A stretch of 55,285 bases of DNA from a bacterium. Its GTDB lineage: Bacteria; Patescibacteriota; Minisyncoccia; Phycocordibacterales; UBA12445. The notes under the pieces are model-generated. The model made no database searches. It saw only the letters and a program-made list of their open reading frames with translations, and was not told where the DNA came from. Location of the stretch: the NCBI GenBank assembly GCA_030648005.1, contig JAUSIP010000009.1, positions 1-55,285 of the forward strand, in the 5' to 3' direction. The stretch's first letter is position 1. Each line of letters begins with the position of its first letter. This document shows, piece by piece, positions 15,809 to 23,465 of the stretch. The translations under genes were made by a program, and so were the position numbers.

Positions 15809-15873
15809 GTCCCGATTCGATTCATCGAATCGCGGATCCCGGCTTTGATTTTTATCAAAATCGGGACTATAAT
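15809..15873 (+). repeat. Promoter-bearing inverted repeat family E, copy 1 (upstream of secA)
   Basis: The ends are GTCCCGATT and AATCGGGAC. Inside are the palindromes CGATTC/GAATCG and TTTGAT/ATCAAA. TATAAT follows the right end directly. A -35 (TTGATT, 15845-15850) lies inside the repeat, 17 bases before TATAAT (15868-15873). The copy at 48322-48381 has the same ends, the same ATCAAAATCGGGACTATAATG junction and the same promoter function. Confidence 0.7.
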
Positions 15874-15879
15874 GGCTTG

Positions 15880-18402
15880 ATGTTTTTAATAGACAAAATA
15901 TTCGGTACAACAAGCGAAAGGGAAGCTACCAAACTCCGGCCGATAGTTGCCAAGACGGCCGATTTCGAGCCGTCTTTCAAGCTTCTGACAGAAGTAGAGC
16001 TTAAGTCTAAGACTATAGAGTTCAAGGAGAGGCTTGCTAACGGTGAGGCTCTGGATGACATATTACCGGAAGCTTTCGCACTAGTCAGAGAGGCTGCCAG
16101 CAGAACTCTCGGTCAGCGCCACTATGATGTGCAAATCATGGGTGGAGTTTTCTTGCATCAGGGTAAGATCACCGAAATGCGAACAGGCGAAGGCAAGACT
16201 CAAGTTGCAACTCTACCGGCATATTTGAATGCGCTATCTGGGAAAGGTGTGCATGTTGTGACTGTTAATGATTATCTTGCACGCAGAGACACTGCATGGA
16301 TGGGGCAGATATATAATCTTCTTGGTTTGTCTGTGGCCGTTATCAACCATCAGTCATCTTATATTTATGATCCAACTCACAAGGAGGATGATAAGGAGCG
16401 CGACGACCTTGGATCGTTCCGTGTGGTTTATGATTTCTTGAAACCGTGCACTCGACATGAGGCATACTTAGCTGACATAACTTATGGCACTAATCACGAA
16501 TTCGGTTTTGATTATTTGAGAGATAACATTAGTTACAGTCCTGCTGACATCGTTCAGCGTATGGATGAAGAAGGAAATACTTTGCATAACTTCGCTATCG
16601 TCGACGAGGTAGACTCCATCTTAATAGACGAAGCCAGAACTCCGCTGATCATCTCCTCTGCGACTTCGGAGTCAGAGGATCTATACAAAGTTTTCGCAAG
16701 GTTGGTTCAGAAATTAAATAAAGATGAGGACTACACAGTTGATGAGAAGTTTAAGACGATATCTATAACCGAAGCTGGTATAAATAAAGCGGAGAAAAAT
16801 CTTGGAGTAGAAAATATTTATACTGAAGGTGGCATAAAATATGTTCATCACCTCGAGACGGCTATTAAGGCTAAGGCTCTCTATAGATTAGATAAGGAGT
16901 ATGTAGTTAAAGATGGCGAAGTTATAATTGTGGATGAATCAACTGGGCGTCTTCAGCCGGGCAGAAGGTGGTCAGAAGGTTTACATCAGGCTGTTGAGGC
17001 CAAGGAGAACGTGGCTATTCAGAAAGAATCCAAGACGATGGCTACGATAACTCTGCAGAACTATTTCAGATTGTATAAGAAACTTTCCGGTATGACAGGT
17101 ACGGCTGAGACTTCAGCTGAAGAGTTCCGTAAGGTTTATAGTCTGGATACTATTGTTGTGCCGACTCATCGTCAGACACAGAGGAAAGATTTAGAAGATC
17201 TAGTTTTTCAGACGGAAGCCGGTAAGTTCAAGGCTATAGCTGCGAAGATCAAAGAGTTAAATCAGAAGGGCCAGCCGGTTCTTGTTGGTACGGTCTCAAT
17301 CGAGAAGAATGAGATGCTTTCGCGTTTTTTAAAGCAGGAGGGTGTAGTGCATGAAATATTGAATGCTAAGAATCATGAAAGAGAGGGTGAGATAGTTGCT
17401 GGTGCCGGTGCTCGAGGAGGAGTTGTGATCGCTACGAACATGGCGGGCCGAGGAGTCGATATTAAGCTCGGTGGTATTTTGGCCACCCCAGAGAATTATG
17501 ATCAGATCAAAGATCTCGGTGGACTCTTCGTTCTGGGTACAGAACGTCATGATGCCAGAAGAATAGATAATCAGCTTAGAGGTCGATCTGGACGACAGGG
17601 TGATCCGGGTGAGACGCAGTTTTTCGTCTCTCTGGAAGATAATTTGATGAGGATCTTCGCATCAGACATGGTGAAGTCGATGATGGCGCGTGCTGGCATA
17701 CCGGAGGATGAGCCGATTCAGAACAGATTTGTTTCTAAGTCTATAGAAGCGGCGCAGACGAAGATCGAGGGTCTGAATTTCGACGCCAGAAAAAATATTC
17801 TTGAATATGACGATGTTATGTCGCATCAGAGATCTGTTATATACCAAAGACGCAGGAGGATATTGATGGGGGATGGTTCTTATGTCACGGAACTTCTAGA
17901 AAGACAGCTTGGAGAAGAAGATATCGATACGAGAAAACTTCTTGAGATTAAGAAGGAAGAATTAGGCGAGGAAGAGTTTAATAAATCGCTTCGCATGCTG
18001 GCCGTACAACTTATCGATATGCTCTGGGTAGAGCACTTGGAGCAGATGGACTATATGCGATCGAGTGTTAAACTTAGGGCATATGGTCAGAGAGATCCAC
18101 TTATTGAATACAAGAGAGAGGCCCTCAATCTGTTTAGGGCCCTGGAGGGTTCGATTGGTGGTATGCTCATCAAGCTATTGCCTTCGATTGGCGGTAAGGC
18201 AGTAGCGGAGAATAAGGTAGAAGTGAAAGAGGTGCATGAATCTGCTAAGTTGGTTGAGGGTGCTGCGTCAGACCATCCGGATAACGCAGATAAAGCCGAA
18301 GTCGGCAGAAATGACCTCTGCCCATGCGGCTCAGGTAAAAAATATAAAAAGTGCGGAGCATTGAGTACGGAAGAGCATCAGAGATTGATAGCGAAGAAGT
18401 AA
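15880..18402 (+). CDS. secA: Preprotein translocase ATPase SecA
   Basis: I start at ATG 15880 (MFLIDKIFGTTSERE), 27 codons inside the track ORF, because the first codons contain the promoter and TATAAT ends exactly six bases before this ATG. 840 residues. Walker A is MRTGEGKTQVA, Walker B IVDEVDSILIDEARTPL, helicase motifs GMTGTAETSAEEF and GRSGRQGDPGETQFF. It powers export through SecY. The C-terminal SEC-C zinc motif reads CPCGSGKKYKKCG: three cysteines are present, but the usual fourth ligand (His or Cys after the third Cys) is Gly. A segment around HQSSYIYDPTHKEDD is longer than in E. coli SecA. Confidence 0.96.
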   Translation: MFLIDKIFGTTSEREATKLRPIVAKTADFEPSFKLLTEVELKSKTIEFKERLANGEALDDILPEAFALVREAASRTLGQRHYDVQIMGGVFLHQGKITEMRTGEGKTQVATLPAYLNALSGKGVHVVTVNDYLARRDTAWMGQIYNLLGLSVAVINHQSSYIYDPTHKEDDKERDDLGSFRVVYDFLKPCTRHEAYLADITYGTNHEFGFDYLRDNISYSPADIVQRMDEEGNTLHNFAIVDEVDSILIDEARTPLIISSATSESEDLYKVFARLVQKLNKDEDYTVDEKFKTISITEAGINKAEKNLGVENIYTEGGIKYVHHLETAIKAKALYRLDKEYVVKDGEVIIVDESTGRLQPGRRWSEGLHQAVEAKENVAIQKESKTMATITLQNYFRLYKKLSGMTGTAETSAEEFRKVYSLDTIVVPTHRQTQRKDLEDLVFQTEAGKFKAIAAKIKELNQKGQPVLVGTVSIEKNEMLSRFLKQEGVVHEILNAKNHEREGEIVAGAGARGGVVIATNMAGRGVDIKLGGILATPENYDQIKDLGGLFVLGTERHDARRIDNQLRGRSGRQGDPGETQFFVSLEDNLMRIFASDMVKSMMARAGIPEDEPIQNRFVSKSIEAAQTKIEGLNFDARKNILEYDDVMSHQRSVIYQRRRRILMGDGSYVTELLERQLGEEDIDTRKLLEIKKEELGEEEFNKSLRMLAVQLIDMLWVEHLEQMDYMRSSVKLRAYGQRDPLIEYKREALNLFRALEGSIGGMLIKLLPSIGGKAVAENKVEVKEVHESAKLVEGAASDHPDNADKAEVGRNDLCPCGSGKKYKKCGALSTEEHQRLIAKK

Positions 18403-18410
18403 AAAAAACG

Positions 18411-18626
18411 ATGGACAATAAAGTTAAATTAGGCAGATATAGGCATTATAAGGGCGGGGAGTATGAATTAATTGGTGTTGCGCGACACAGTGAGACACTT
18501 GAAGATATGGTTGTTTATAAGGCACTCTATGGTCGCAGTGACTTGTGGGTCCGTCCCTTGAAGATGTTTGTTGAACAAATTGATAGAGAAGATTATAGTG
18601 GACCAAGATTTGTGTGGATGGGATAA
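18411..18626 (+). CDS. DUF1653 family protein (71 aa)
   Basis: I start at ATG 18411, inside the longer track ORF, because the earlier frame overlaps secA. The sequence KLGRYRHYKGGEYELIGVARHSET and the ending LWVRPLKMFVEQID are diagnostic for DUF1653, a small beta-barrel-like domain of unknown function. It lies 8 bases after secA and is probably co-transcribed. Confidence 0.85.
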   Translation: MDNKVKLGRYRHYKGGEYELIGVARHSETLEDMVVYKALYGRSDLWVRPLKMFVEQIDREDYSGPRFVWMG

Positions 18627-18640
18627 AATAATTTGATGGA

Positions 18641-18672
18641 CGATATTTCGAAATTTCGATATATCGATATTT
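18641..18672. repeat. Overlapping AT-rich palindromes
   Basis: CGAAATTTCG (18649-18658) overlaps CGATATATCG (18657-18666), and CGATATTT occurs on both sides. It is located about 50-80 bases upstream of the YjjX-type gene, near a TATACT (18692-18697). It could be an operator or only low-complexity sequence. Confidence 0.35.
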
Positions 18673-18719
18673 TAAAAATCCGGATTATGGATATACTATA
18701 GGATAGTAGTAGAATAAGG

Positions 18720-19280
18720 GTGTCAAAAATGAGAGGCAAAAGTAAAAACATGAAAATTATTGTTGGTTCAAAAAATAAAGTGAAGGTAGGGGCTTTGGAG
18801 GAGATAGTAAAAGATTATCCTCATCTTAAGGATGCAGAAATTTTTTCTGTTGAAGCTGCTTCAGGCGTTGCTGATCAGCCTAAGTCTTTGGAGGAGACTG
18901 TTCAAGGCGCTATGAATCGTGCCAAGGGAGCCTTCAATGATTGTGATTACAGCTTTGGTCTGGAGTCCGGTCTTATGGCGGTCCCAAATACAAAAACTGG
19001 TTTTATGGATGTGTGTGTCTGTGCAATCTTCGATGGGAAGGAACATCACATAGGTCTTTCTTCAGCCTGGGAAGTACCGAAGCAGGTTGCTCACCATATG
19101 TTGAACGAGGGACTCGATATGACCCAGGCGGCTATTAAGGCGGGATATACTAAAAATCCTAAAGTTGGCCAAGCAGAAGGATTGATCGGAATCGTTACAA
19201 AAGGCAGATTAACCCGGAAGGATTACACCAAAGAATCTATAAGAACTGCTCTTATTCATCTTGAACAGTTAGATTTTTAG
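18720..19280 (+). CDS. yjjX: Inosine/xanthosine triphosphatase, YjjX family
   Basis: Up to 186 residues. The conserved core starts MKIIVGSKNKVKVGALEE, so ATG 18750 is an alternative start (176 aa); GTG 18720 and ATG 18729 would add a short basic extension. Family motifs are SGVADQPKSLEETVQGAMNRAKGA, SFGLESGLM and EGLIGIVTKGRLTR. The family hydrolyses non-canonical purine NTPs (ITP/XTP) to keep the nucleotide pool clean. It lies 3 bases before the pyrophosphatase gene, and the pairing makes sense because pyrophosphate is a common by-product of nucleotide-sanitising enzymes. Confidence 0.85.
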   Translation: MSKMRGKSKNMKIIVGSKNKVKVGALEEIVKDYPHLKDAEIFSVEAASGVADQPKSLEETVQGAMNRAKGAFNDCDYSFGLESGLMAVPNTKTGFMDVCVCAIFDGKEHHIGLSSAWEVPKQVAHHMLNEGLDMTQAAIKAGYTKNPKVGQAEGLIGIVTKGRLTRKDYTKESIRTALIHLEQLDF

Positions 19281-19283
19281 ACT

Positions 19284-19664
19284 ATGAAGATAGAAAATAA
19301 AAAAGAGGATCAGATTGTCATCGAGAATCCGAAAGGGAGTTATAAGTCATTTGAGATAGATAGTGATCCAATATGGAAGGACTATCCGCTTGCTGGAGTG
19401 ACTTATCCTGTAGACTACGGATATATTGAAGGATACAAAAGTGAGGATGGCCATGACCTAGATGTTTTTGTAGGTTCTGGCGATAAGAACGGCTACATGA
19501 AGATCTGGCGATATGATGTGCCGATAGAGACGAAGTTTGCGATGAAGGTTACAGAGGGTGAGTGGGAAGAGGTGATTAAAACTTTTGCACCCGTTATTAA
19601 GGAACAGAAGTTGTTTGCAAACGAAGATGAGTTTAAAAAGTTTGTGGCTTTGTACAAGAAATAA
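19284..19664 (+). CDS. ppa: Inorganic pyrophosphatase-like protein (short)
   Basis: 126 residues, clearly shorter than standard family I pyrophosphatases (about 170-180). Matching features are VIENPKGSYKSFEI, YPLAGVTYPVDYGYIEGY and EDGHDLDVFVG, which hold the acidic metal-binding residues. The C-terminal part is reduced. It probably hydrolyses PPi, but the short length leaves room for a related phosphoesterase role. It is translated with the upstream YjjX gene. Confidence 0.8.
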   Translation: MKIENKKEDQIVIENPKGSYKSFEIDSDPIWKDYPLAGVTYPVDYGYIEGYKSEDGHDLDVFVGSGDKNGYMKIWRYDVPIETKFAMKVTEGEWEEVIKTFAPVIKEQKLFANEDEFKKFVALYKK

Positions 19665-19675
19665 TTTTTTTTGAA

Positions 19676-19703
19676 ATAAAAAAAGTCCCGCTAGATGCGG
19701 GAC
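19676..19703 (-). terminator. Minus-strand terminator
   Basis: GTCCCGC / GCGGGAC stem; read on the minus strand it is followed by TTTTTTT. It ends the minus-strand cluster 20404-19727, which converges on the pyrophosphatase gene. Confidence 0.85.
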
Positions 19704-19726
19704 GGGATGGGAGCTGGATAGAAAAG

Positions 19727-19939
19727 TCACGGCTCTGGAAGTTTGAAGATCTGGCCGCATCTAGGGCAATACAACTTTTTTCGGTAAGAGCGTAGACGTC
19801 GATCACATGATGGACAGTAGGGAACTAAACGCGTACTCTGCATGTCTGGCGTCAGTTTGCAGTATTTGCAGTAACCATCCTCAAGACGCTCGATACACGG
19901 CGGATCATCGTGATGCAGGACTAGTTCTGCCTTTGCCAT
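19727..19939 (-). CDS. Small double zinc-ribbon protein (70 aa)
   Basis: Two CxxC pairs are seen in YCKYCKLTP and VPYCPSCDRR, and a third pair in LYCPRCGQIF, near the C-terminus. It is a probable rubredoxin-like or zinc-ribbon adaptor. It has a GGAG site about 10 bases upstream. Third and last gene of a minus-strand set of small genes. Function unknown. Confidence 0.7.
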   Translation of the reverse strand: MAKAELVLHHDDPPCIERLEDGYCKYCKLTPDMQSTRLVPYCPSCDRRLRSYRKKLYCPRCGQIFKLPEP

Positions 19940-19953
19940 TTACCCATCTCCAT

Positions 19954-20175
19954 TTAGGTTTGTGCGGGATGCATCTTTTTGGATGTCCAGTCATGGAACC
20001 GGAAGAATAACTTGATCGGCGCGATGCCGATAAGCGGATGGGATATGCAGTTGTGGATGAGCCACCAGAAATAGTAGCGAGTCAGGGGCAACCACCCGAA
20101 CGCTCTCTTGAACAGATGTATGCGATCATGAAAGCGCTCCTCTGAACCGTACTCAGCACGGTCGAATCCAAACAT
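19954..20175 (-). CDS. Small membrane-associated protein (73 aa)
   Basis: The central hydrophobic/aromatic segment TRYYFWWLIHNCISHPLIGIAPIKLFF is followed by FHDWTSKKM. I recall this WLIHN-xx-HPL ... HDWT arrangement from small uncharacterised bacterial and phage proteins. The start is supported by AAGGAGAGGTGAG upstream and overlaps the end of the next gene upstream by 23 bases. Confidence 0.65.
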   Translation of the reverse strand: MFGFDRAEYGSEERFHDRIHLFKRAFGWLPLTRYYFWWLIHNCISHPLIGIAPIKLFFRFHDWTSKKMHPAQT

Positions 20176-20404
20176 CTCTCACCTCTCCTTCAAATTCGTC
20201 GCTGTTCATCCAGCAGTTGATGAATCTTATGATATTTTCTTCCGTAAGGCGATCATACTTCATCACTGTTTCGAATAGAAACCAAGTGTCCGGATTATCC
20301 GAGAATCTTCCAATAGACTGAATGATCTGGCGTGTCTCTTCCGAGATTATTACAGAATGTAAGATATCGTTTACCGACACAGATGCTACTATCTTGTCTC
20401 TCAT
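20153..20404 (-). CDS. Hypothetical 83-aa protein
   Basis: Mostly helical (ETRQIIQSIGRF, TEENIIRFINCWMNSDEF), no recognised motif. It has a near-perfect GGAGGT site 8 bases before ATG. It is the first gene of the 20404-19727 minus-strand unit. A TATTAT on the minus strand about 25 bases upstream may be its -10. Confidence 0.6.
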   Translation of the reverse strand: MRDKIVASVSVNDILHSVIISEETRQIIQSIGRFSDNPDTWFLFETVMKYDRLTEENIIRFINCWMNSDEFEGEVRDVWIRPC

Positions 20405-20453
20405 TGGGTACCTCCTTTGTCAAATGCTATAATAGACAGTAGCATTCAAACTT

Positions 20454-20642
20454 ATGAAAAACAAGTGGTTAATTAGGGGATTAATAGTTTTTGCGATAAG
20501 CCTTTTTGGCTGGCTGGTCTCGGTGATTTTTAGTGTCTTAACCTTGGGCAAATTCCGCTTACTGGCTAATATCTTTGGATATATTGCGGCCGCGAGTATT
20601 CCTATATCGATAATCTTAGCTTTTTTCGATCGAAGAAGGTAA
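20454..20642 (+). CDS. Two-helix membrane protein (62 aa)
   Basis: Two hydrophobic segments (GLIVFAISLFGWLVSVIFSVL and LLANIFGYIAAASIPISIILAFF) with a basic C-terminal FDRRR, suggesting an N-in, C-in hairpin. TGCTATAAT (extended -10) lies about 20 bases upstream of ATG, divergent from the minus-strand cluster. Function unknown. Confidence 0.6.
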   Translation: MKNKWLIRGLIVFAISLFGWLVSVIFSVLTLGKFRLLANIFGYIAAASIPISIILAFFDRRR

Positions 20643-20681
20643 ATTTTCATTTTTAATCAGATAGGTGATAAAATAGGCATA

Positions 20682-22334
20682 ATGATACCGATCGAAGACA
20701 TCAAGAAGGCAGTCGCCGGAGAGGTGTCTATTGACGATGCGACGCTTACACAATTTTCCAAGGATGCCAGTTTGTTTGAAGTCAGACCGGAAGTTGTCGT
20801 GGCTCCGCGTGACGTGGAAGATATAAAGAATCTGGTGAAGCTTGTCTCTCTGGAGAAGCGACAGAATCCGACATTATCTCTGACTGCACGGTCTGCCGGT
20901 ACCGATATGACCGGCGGGCCTTTATCCGACTCTATAGTTTTAGACTTTCTTAAGTATTTTAATTGGCTTAGTGCGATAAGCGATGATGGAAGGATCAGTT
21001 CGGCCCCCGGCGTCTTCTATCGCAACTTTGAGAAGGTGACTTTGAAGAAAGATTATTTCTTGCCATCATATCCCGCTTCCAGAGAAATCTGCGCAATCGG
21101 CGGAATCGTCAACAATAATTCCGGCGGAGAGCAGTCTCTGATCTACGGCAAGACACAGAATTATGTTGAAGGGATGAAGGTTGTCTTATCTGATGCTAAG
21201 GAGTATACGATTAGGAAATTAAATAAATCGGAGCTGGATGAGAAGATGAAGCAGACCGATTTCGAGGGCGGGATATATCGCGCTGTTTTTGGTCTATTGG
21301 AAAGTAATTATCAAGAAGTAAAAGAGGCTAAGCCGAAGGTGTCTAAGAACTCTGTCGGCTACAATGTCTGGGACGTTTGGGATAGGGAAGTTGGCACCTT
21401 CGACTTGACCAAGCTTTTTGTTGGCTCTCAGGGTACGCTCGGCATTATGATCGAGGCGAGCTTGAAGCTGATTAAAACTAAGCCATATTCTGGGATGGCT
21501 GTGGTTTATCTCAAGGATCTACATGGTTTACCGGGACTTATAAATGAAGTGTTGAAGTTTGGTCCGAGTTCTCTTGAATCTTTTGATGACCATACGCTCA
21601 AGCTCTCATTGAAATTCTTACCGGGCTTGGCCGGTTTGATGGGCTTTAAAAATCTGTTCTCTCTACTATTTAGTTTCTTGCCAGACGTCTTTCATGTATT
21701 AAAAACCGGCCTACCAAAGTTGATGCTTCTGATTGAATTCAGAGATGATGATGAGGCTAAACTCAAAGACAAACTGAAGAATGTCGGAGTGCTGATAGAA
21801 TCAATGAACTTTGAATGGCGAGTAGCTAGAAGTAAGAATGATGAAAAGAAGTATTGGACAATCAGGCGGGAGAGCTTCAACCTCTTGCGTCATAAGGTGA
21901 TAGGCAAGCAGACTGCGCCATATATAGACGATATTATTGTTAGACCGGAATATTTGCCGGAGTTTCTGCCTAAACTGTATGAGATCTTAGACAGGTATCA
22001 GCTTCTATATACGATAGCCGGACATGTCGGTGACGGCAACTTTCATATAATACCTCTTATGGATCTGCGTGATCCTAAAGAGAGGGAGAAGATCCGCCCT
22101 TCGATGGAAGAGGTGTATGATCTGGTTTTTCAATATCATGGATCTATATCAGCTGAGCACAACGACGGCTTACTCCGCGGGCCTTATATACAAAAAATGT
22201 TCAATGAAGAGATTTATAAAATATTCAAAGATATTAAAAAAATATTTGATCCGCAAAATATCTTCAATCCGCACAAGAAGACAGATTCGTCGCTCGATTA
22301 CACTTTTTCGCACATAAAAAATCCCGGCGCGTAG
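20682..22334 (+). CDS. FAD-linked oxidase, GlcD/D-lactate dehydrogenase-like
   Basis: 550 residues. The PCMH-type FAD-binding domain shows ARSAGTDMTGGPLSDSIVLDF, ICAIGGIVNNNSGGEQSLIYG and KLFVGSQGTLGIMIEASLKL. The C-terminal oxidase domain ends with YTIAGHVGDGNFHIIPLMD and SISAEHNDGLLRGPY. The family oxidises 2-hydroxy acids such as lactate or glycolate with a separate electron acceptor; no iron-sulfur partner gene is adjacent. A -10-like TAAAAT ends about seven bases before the ATG. The last codons overlap a minus-strand terminator. Confidence 0.85.
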   Translation: MIPIEDIKKAVAGEVSIDDATLTQFSKDASLFEVRPEVVVAPRDVEDIKNLVKLVSLEKRQNPTLSLTARSAGTDMTGGPLSDSIVLDFLKYFNWLSAISDDGRISSAPGVFYRNFEKVTLKKDYFLPSYPASREICAIGGIVNNNSGGEQSLIYGKTQNYVEGMKVVLSDAKEYTIRKLNKSELDEKMKQTDFEGGIYRAVFGLLESNYQEVKEAKPKVSKNSVGYNVWDVWDREVGTFDLTKLFVGSQGTLGIMIEASLKLIKTKPYSGMAVVYLKDLHGLPGLINEVLKFGPSSLESFDDHTLKLSLKFLPGLAGLMGFKNLFSLLFSFLPDVFHVLKTGLPKLMLLIEFRDDDEAKLKDKLKNVGVLIESMNFEWRVARSKNDEKKYWTIRRESFNLLRHKVIGKQTAPYIDDIIVRPEYLPEFLPKLYEILDRYQLLYTIAGHVGDGNFHIIPLMDLRDPKEREKIRPSMEEVYDLVFQYHGSISAEHNDGLLRGPYIQKMFNEEIYKIFKDIKKIFDPQNIFNPHKKTDSSLDYTFSHIKNPGA

Positions 22335-22349
22335 TGCGCCGGGTGGGTC
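22323..22349 (-). terminator. Minus-strand terminator overlapping the end of the oxidase CDS
   Basis: CCCGGCGC GTAGT GCGCCGGG; read on the minus strand it is followed by ATTTTTTA. The left half encodes the last residues and stop of the plus-strand oxidase while serving as the terminator of the convergent minus-strand genes. Confidence 0.75.
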
Positions 22350-22360
22350 GGTCTAGTTAG

Positions 22361-22657
22361 TTAGCAACCGTTTGGGCTTGGCGGTGGTTCGGTGCTGGTA
22401 GCTGCTTTCTTCGCTACTACCTCGGCGGCCCGGATCTTCTTGAGCTCCTTCTTTATCGACTTAGATAGCTTACCAAAGCATTCTGCTAGGCATTCATTGT
22501 TGCACATGAGTACTTCTTTAATTTCACTCTGATTCTTATCGCAAACAGCATAGTTTCCGGACTTATGTTCTACCTTAGACAACACAGTGTAGACATTGAT
22601 AGATATTGTCAAAAATTCAACATCGAGAGCCTTATCACAGATCACGCATTCTGCCAT
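22361..22657 (-). CDS. Cysteine-rich hypothetical protein (98 aa)
   Basis: Begins MAECVICDKALD with a CxxC, followed by further cysteines (YAVCDK, LMCNNECLAECFG), consistent with a small zinc-binding domain. A lysine/alanine-rich helix and a Pro-rich tail follow. GGAGGTGAGG lies just upstream. Second gene of a minus-strand pair. Function unknown. Confidence 0.65.
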   Translation of the reverse strand: MAECVICDKALDVEFLTISINVYTVLSKVEHKSGNYAVCDKNQSEIKEVLMCNNECLAECFGKLSKSIKKELKKIRAAEVVAKKAATSTEPPPSPNGC

Positions 22658-22689
22658 CTCCTCACCTCCTTCAGTCTTGTAATTTTATT

Positions 22690-23373
22690 TTAATGGACTC
22701 GATCCTCAAGGTGCTCTAGGTCACGCTCGTTCACATAGGCCTCTAGTCGCTGGTCAATCTTGTGATAGTTTGTTCCGCCAAGTTCCATGATCTTCTCTTT
22801 GATGTAGACATTTTGTCCCACTCTATCACAGACGCAGAATTTGTTCCTGAATACGATATGGTAGAAGTGGTGTTTCGCTGTACAGCTTTTTACTATCGCA
22901 AACTTTTTCTCCGGCCGAATCTTGGTTATCAAGGGCATGATCCAGAGTAATGGTTTGATCTCGCCGTAGTACATATCGTGGAAGAAGCATCCAAGAAAGA
23001 ATGGCCACCATAGTGCAGCGAGGATCATTAGCGCCACCTTTTCTTTAATGTATGAGAGTTCCTTCTTCAGGTCGTTAATAAAATATCTACGTTCGGCTCG
23101 GTCGTCACTTTTGAAATTAAAAATGACCAACCTGCCTTCTTTTGCATAGTTCTCGATGTCTATGCCGGTGGGTCTTAAGGTTGTCTCCCACTTCGTTTCT
23201 TCTTTAGTGATCTCATTTATAATTTGGTTTGGTATCTTTCCAGATCCATCTCCGTGAACGAACCACTCAAGATCATAGAGTAAGTCACGTACAGTACAGA
23301 GTATAATTATACAGATAGAGATGAATACTCCACAGAGCCAGATCTTACTGAAAAACAGGATTATTTCGTCCAT
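22690..23373 (-). CDS. Membrane protein of unknown function (227 aa)
   Basis: An N-terminal helix (LCGVFISICIIILCTV) and a central hydrophobic segment (VALMILAALWWPFFLGCFF). Between and after them are charged soluble regions. No motif recognised. AAGGAAGTGG precedes the start. On the minus strand TTGACA (23446-23441) and TACTAT (23424-23419), 16 bases apart, form a promoter that overlaps the divergent leuS -10 region. Confidence 0.7.
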   Translation of the reverse strand: MDEIILFFSKIWLCGVFISICIIILCTVRDLLYDLEWFVHGDGSGKIPNQIINEITKEETKWETTLRPTGIDIENYAKEGRLVIFNFKSDDRAERRYFINDLKKELSYIKEKVALMILAALWWPFFLGCFFHDMYYGEIKPLLWIMPLITKIRPEKKFAIVKSCTAKHHFYHIVFRNKFCVCDRVGQNVYIKEKIMELGGTNYHKIDQRLEAYVNERDLEHLEDRVH

Positions 23374-23434
23374 GTCTACCCACTTCCTTTATGTCAGGGT
23401 ACTGCAATATCTTAGCCAATAGTAGCTAATTTGA

Positions 23435-23456
23435 TATAATTGTCAAAATGTTGTAG
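23435..23456 (+). promoter_or_regulatory. leuS -10 box and minimal Met-Leu upstream ORF
   Basis: TATAAT at 23435-23440 is followed after seven bases by ATG TTG TAG (23448-23456), a start-leucine-stop mini-ORF, and nine bases later by the leuS ATG. The -10 lies in the spacer of the divergent minus-strand promoter. Confidence 0.4.
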
Positions 23457-23465
23457 CTTAATAAT

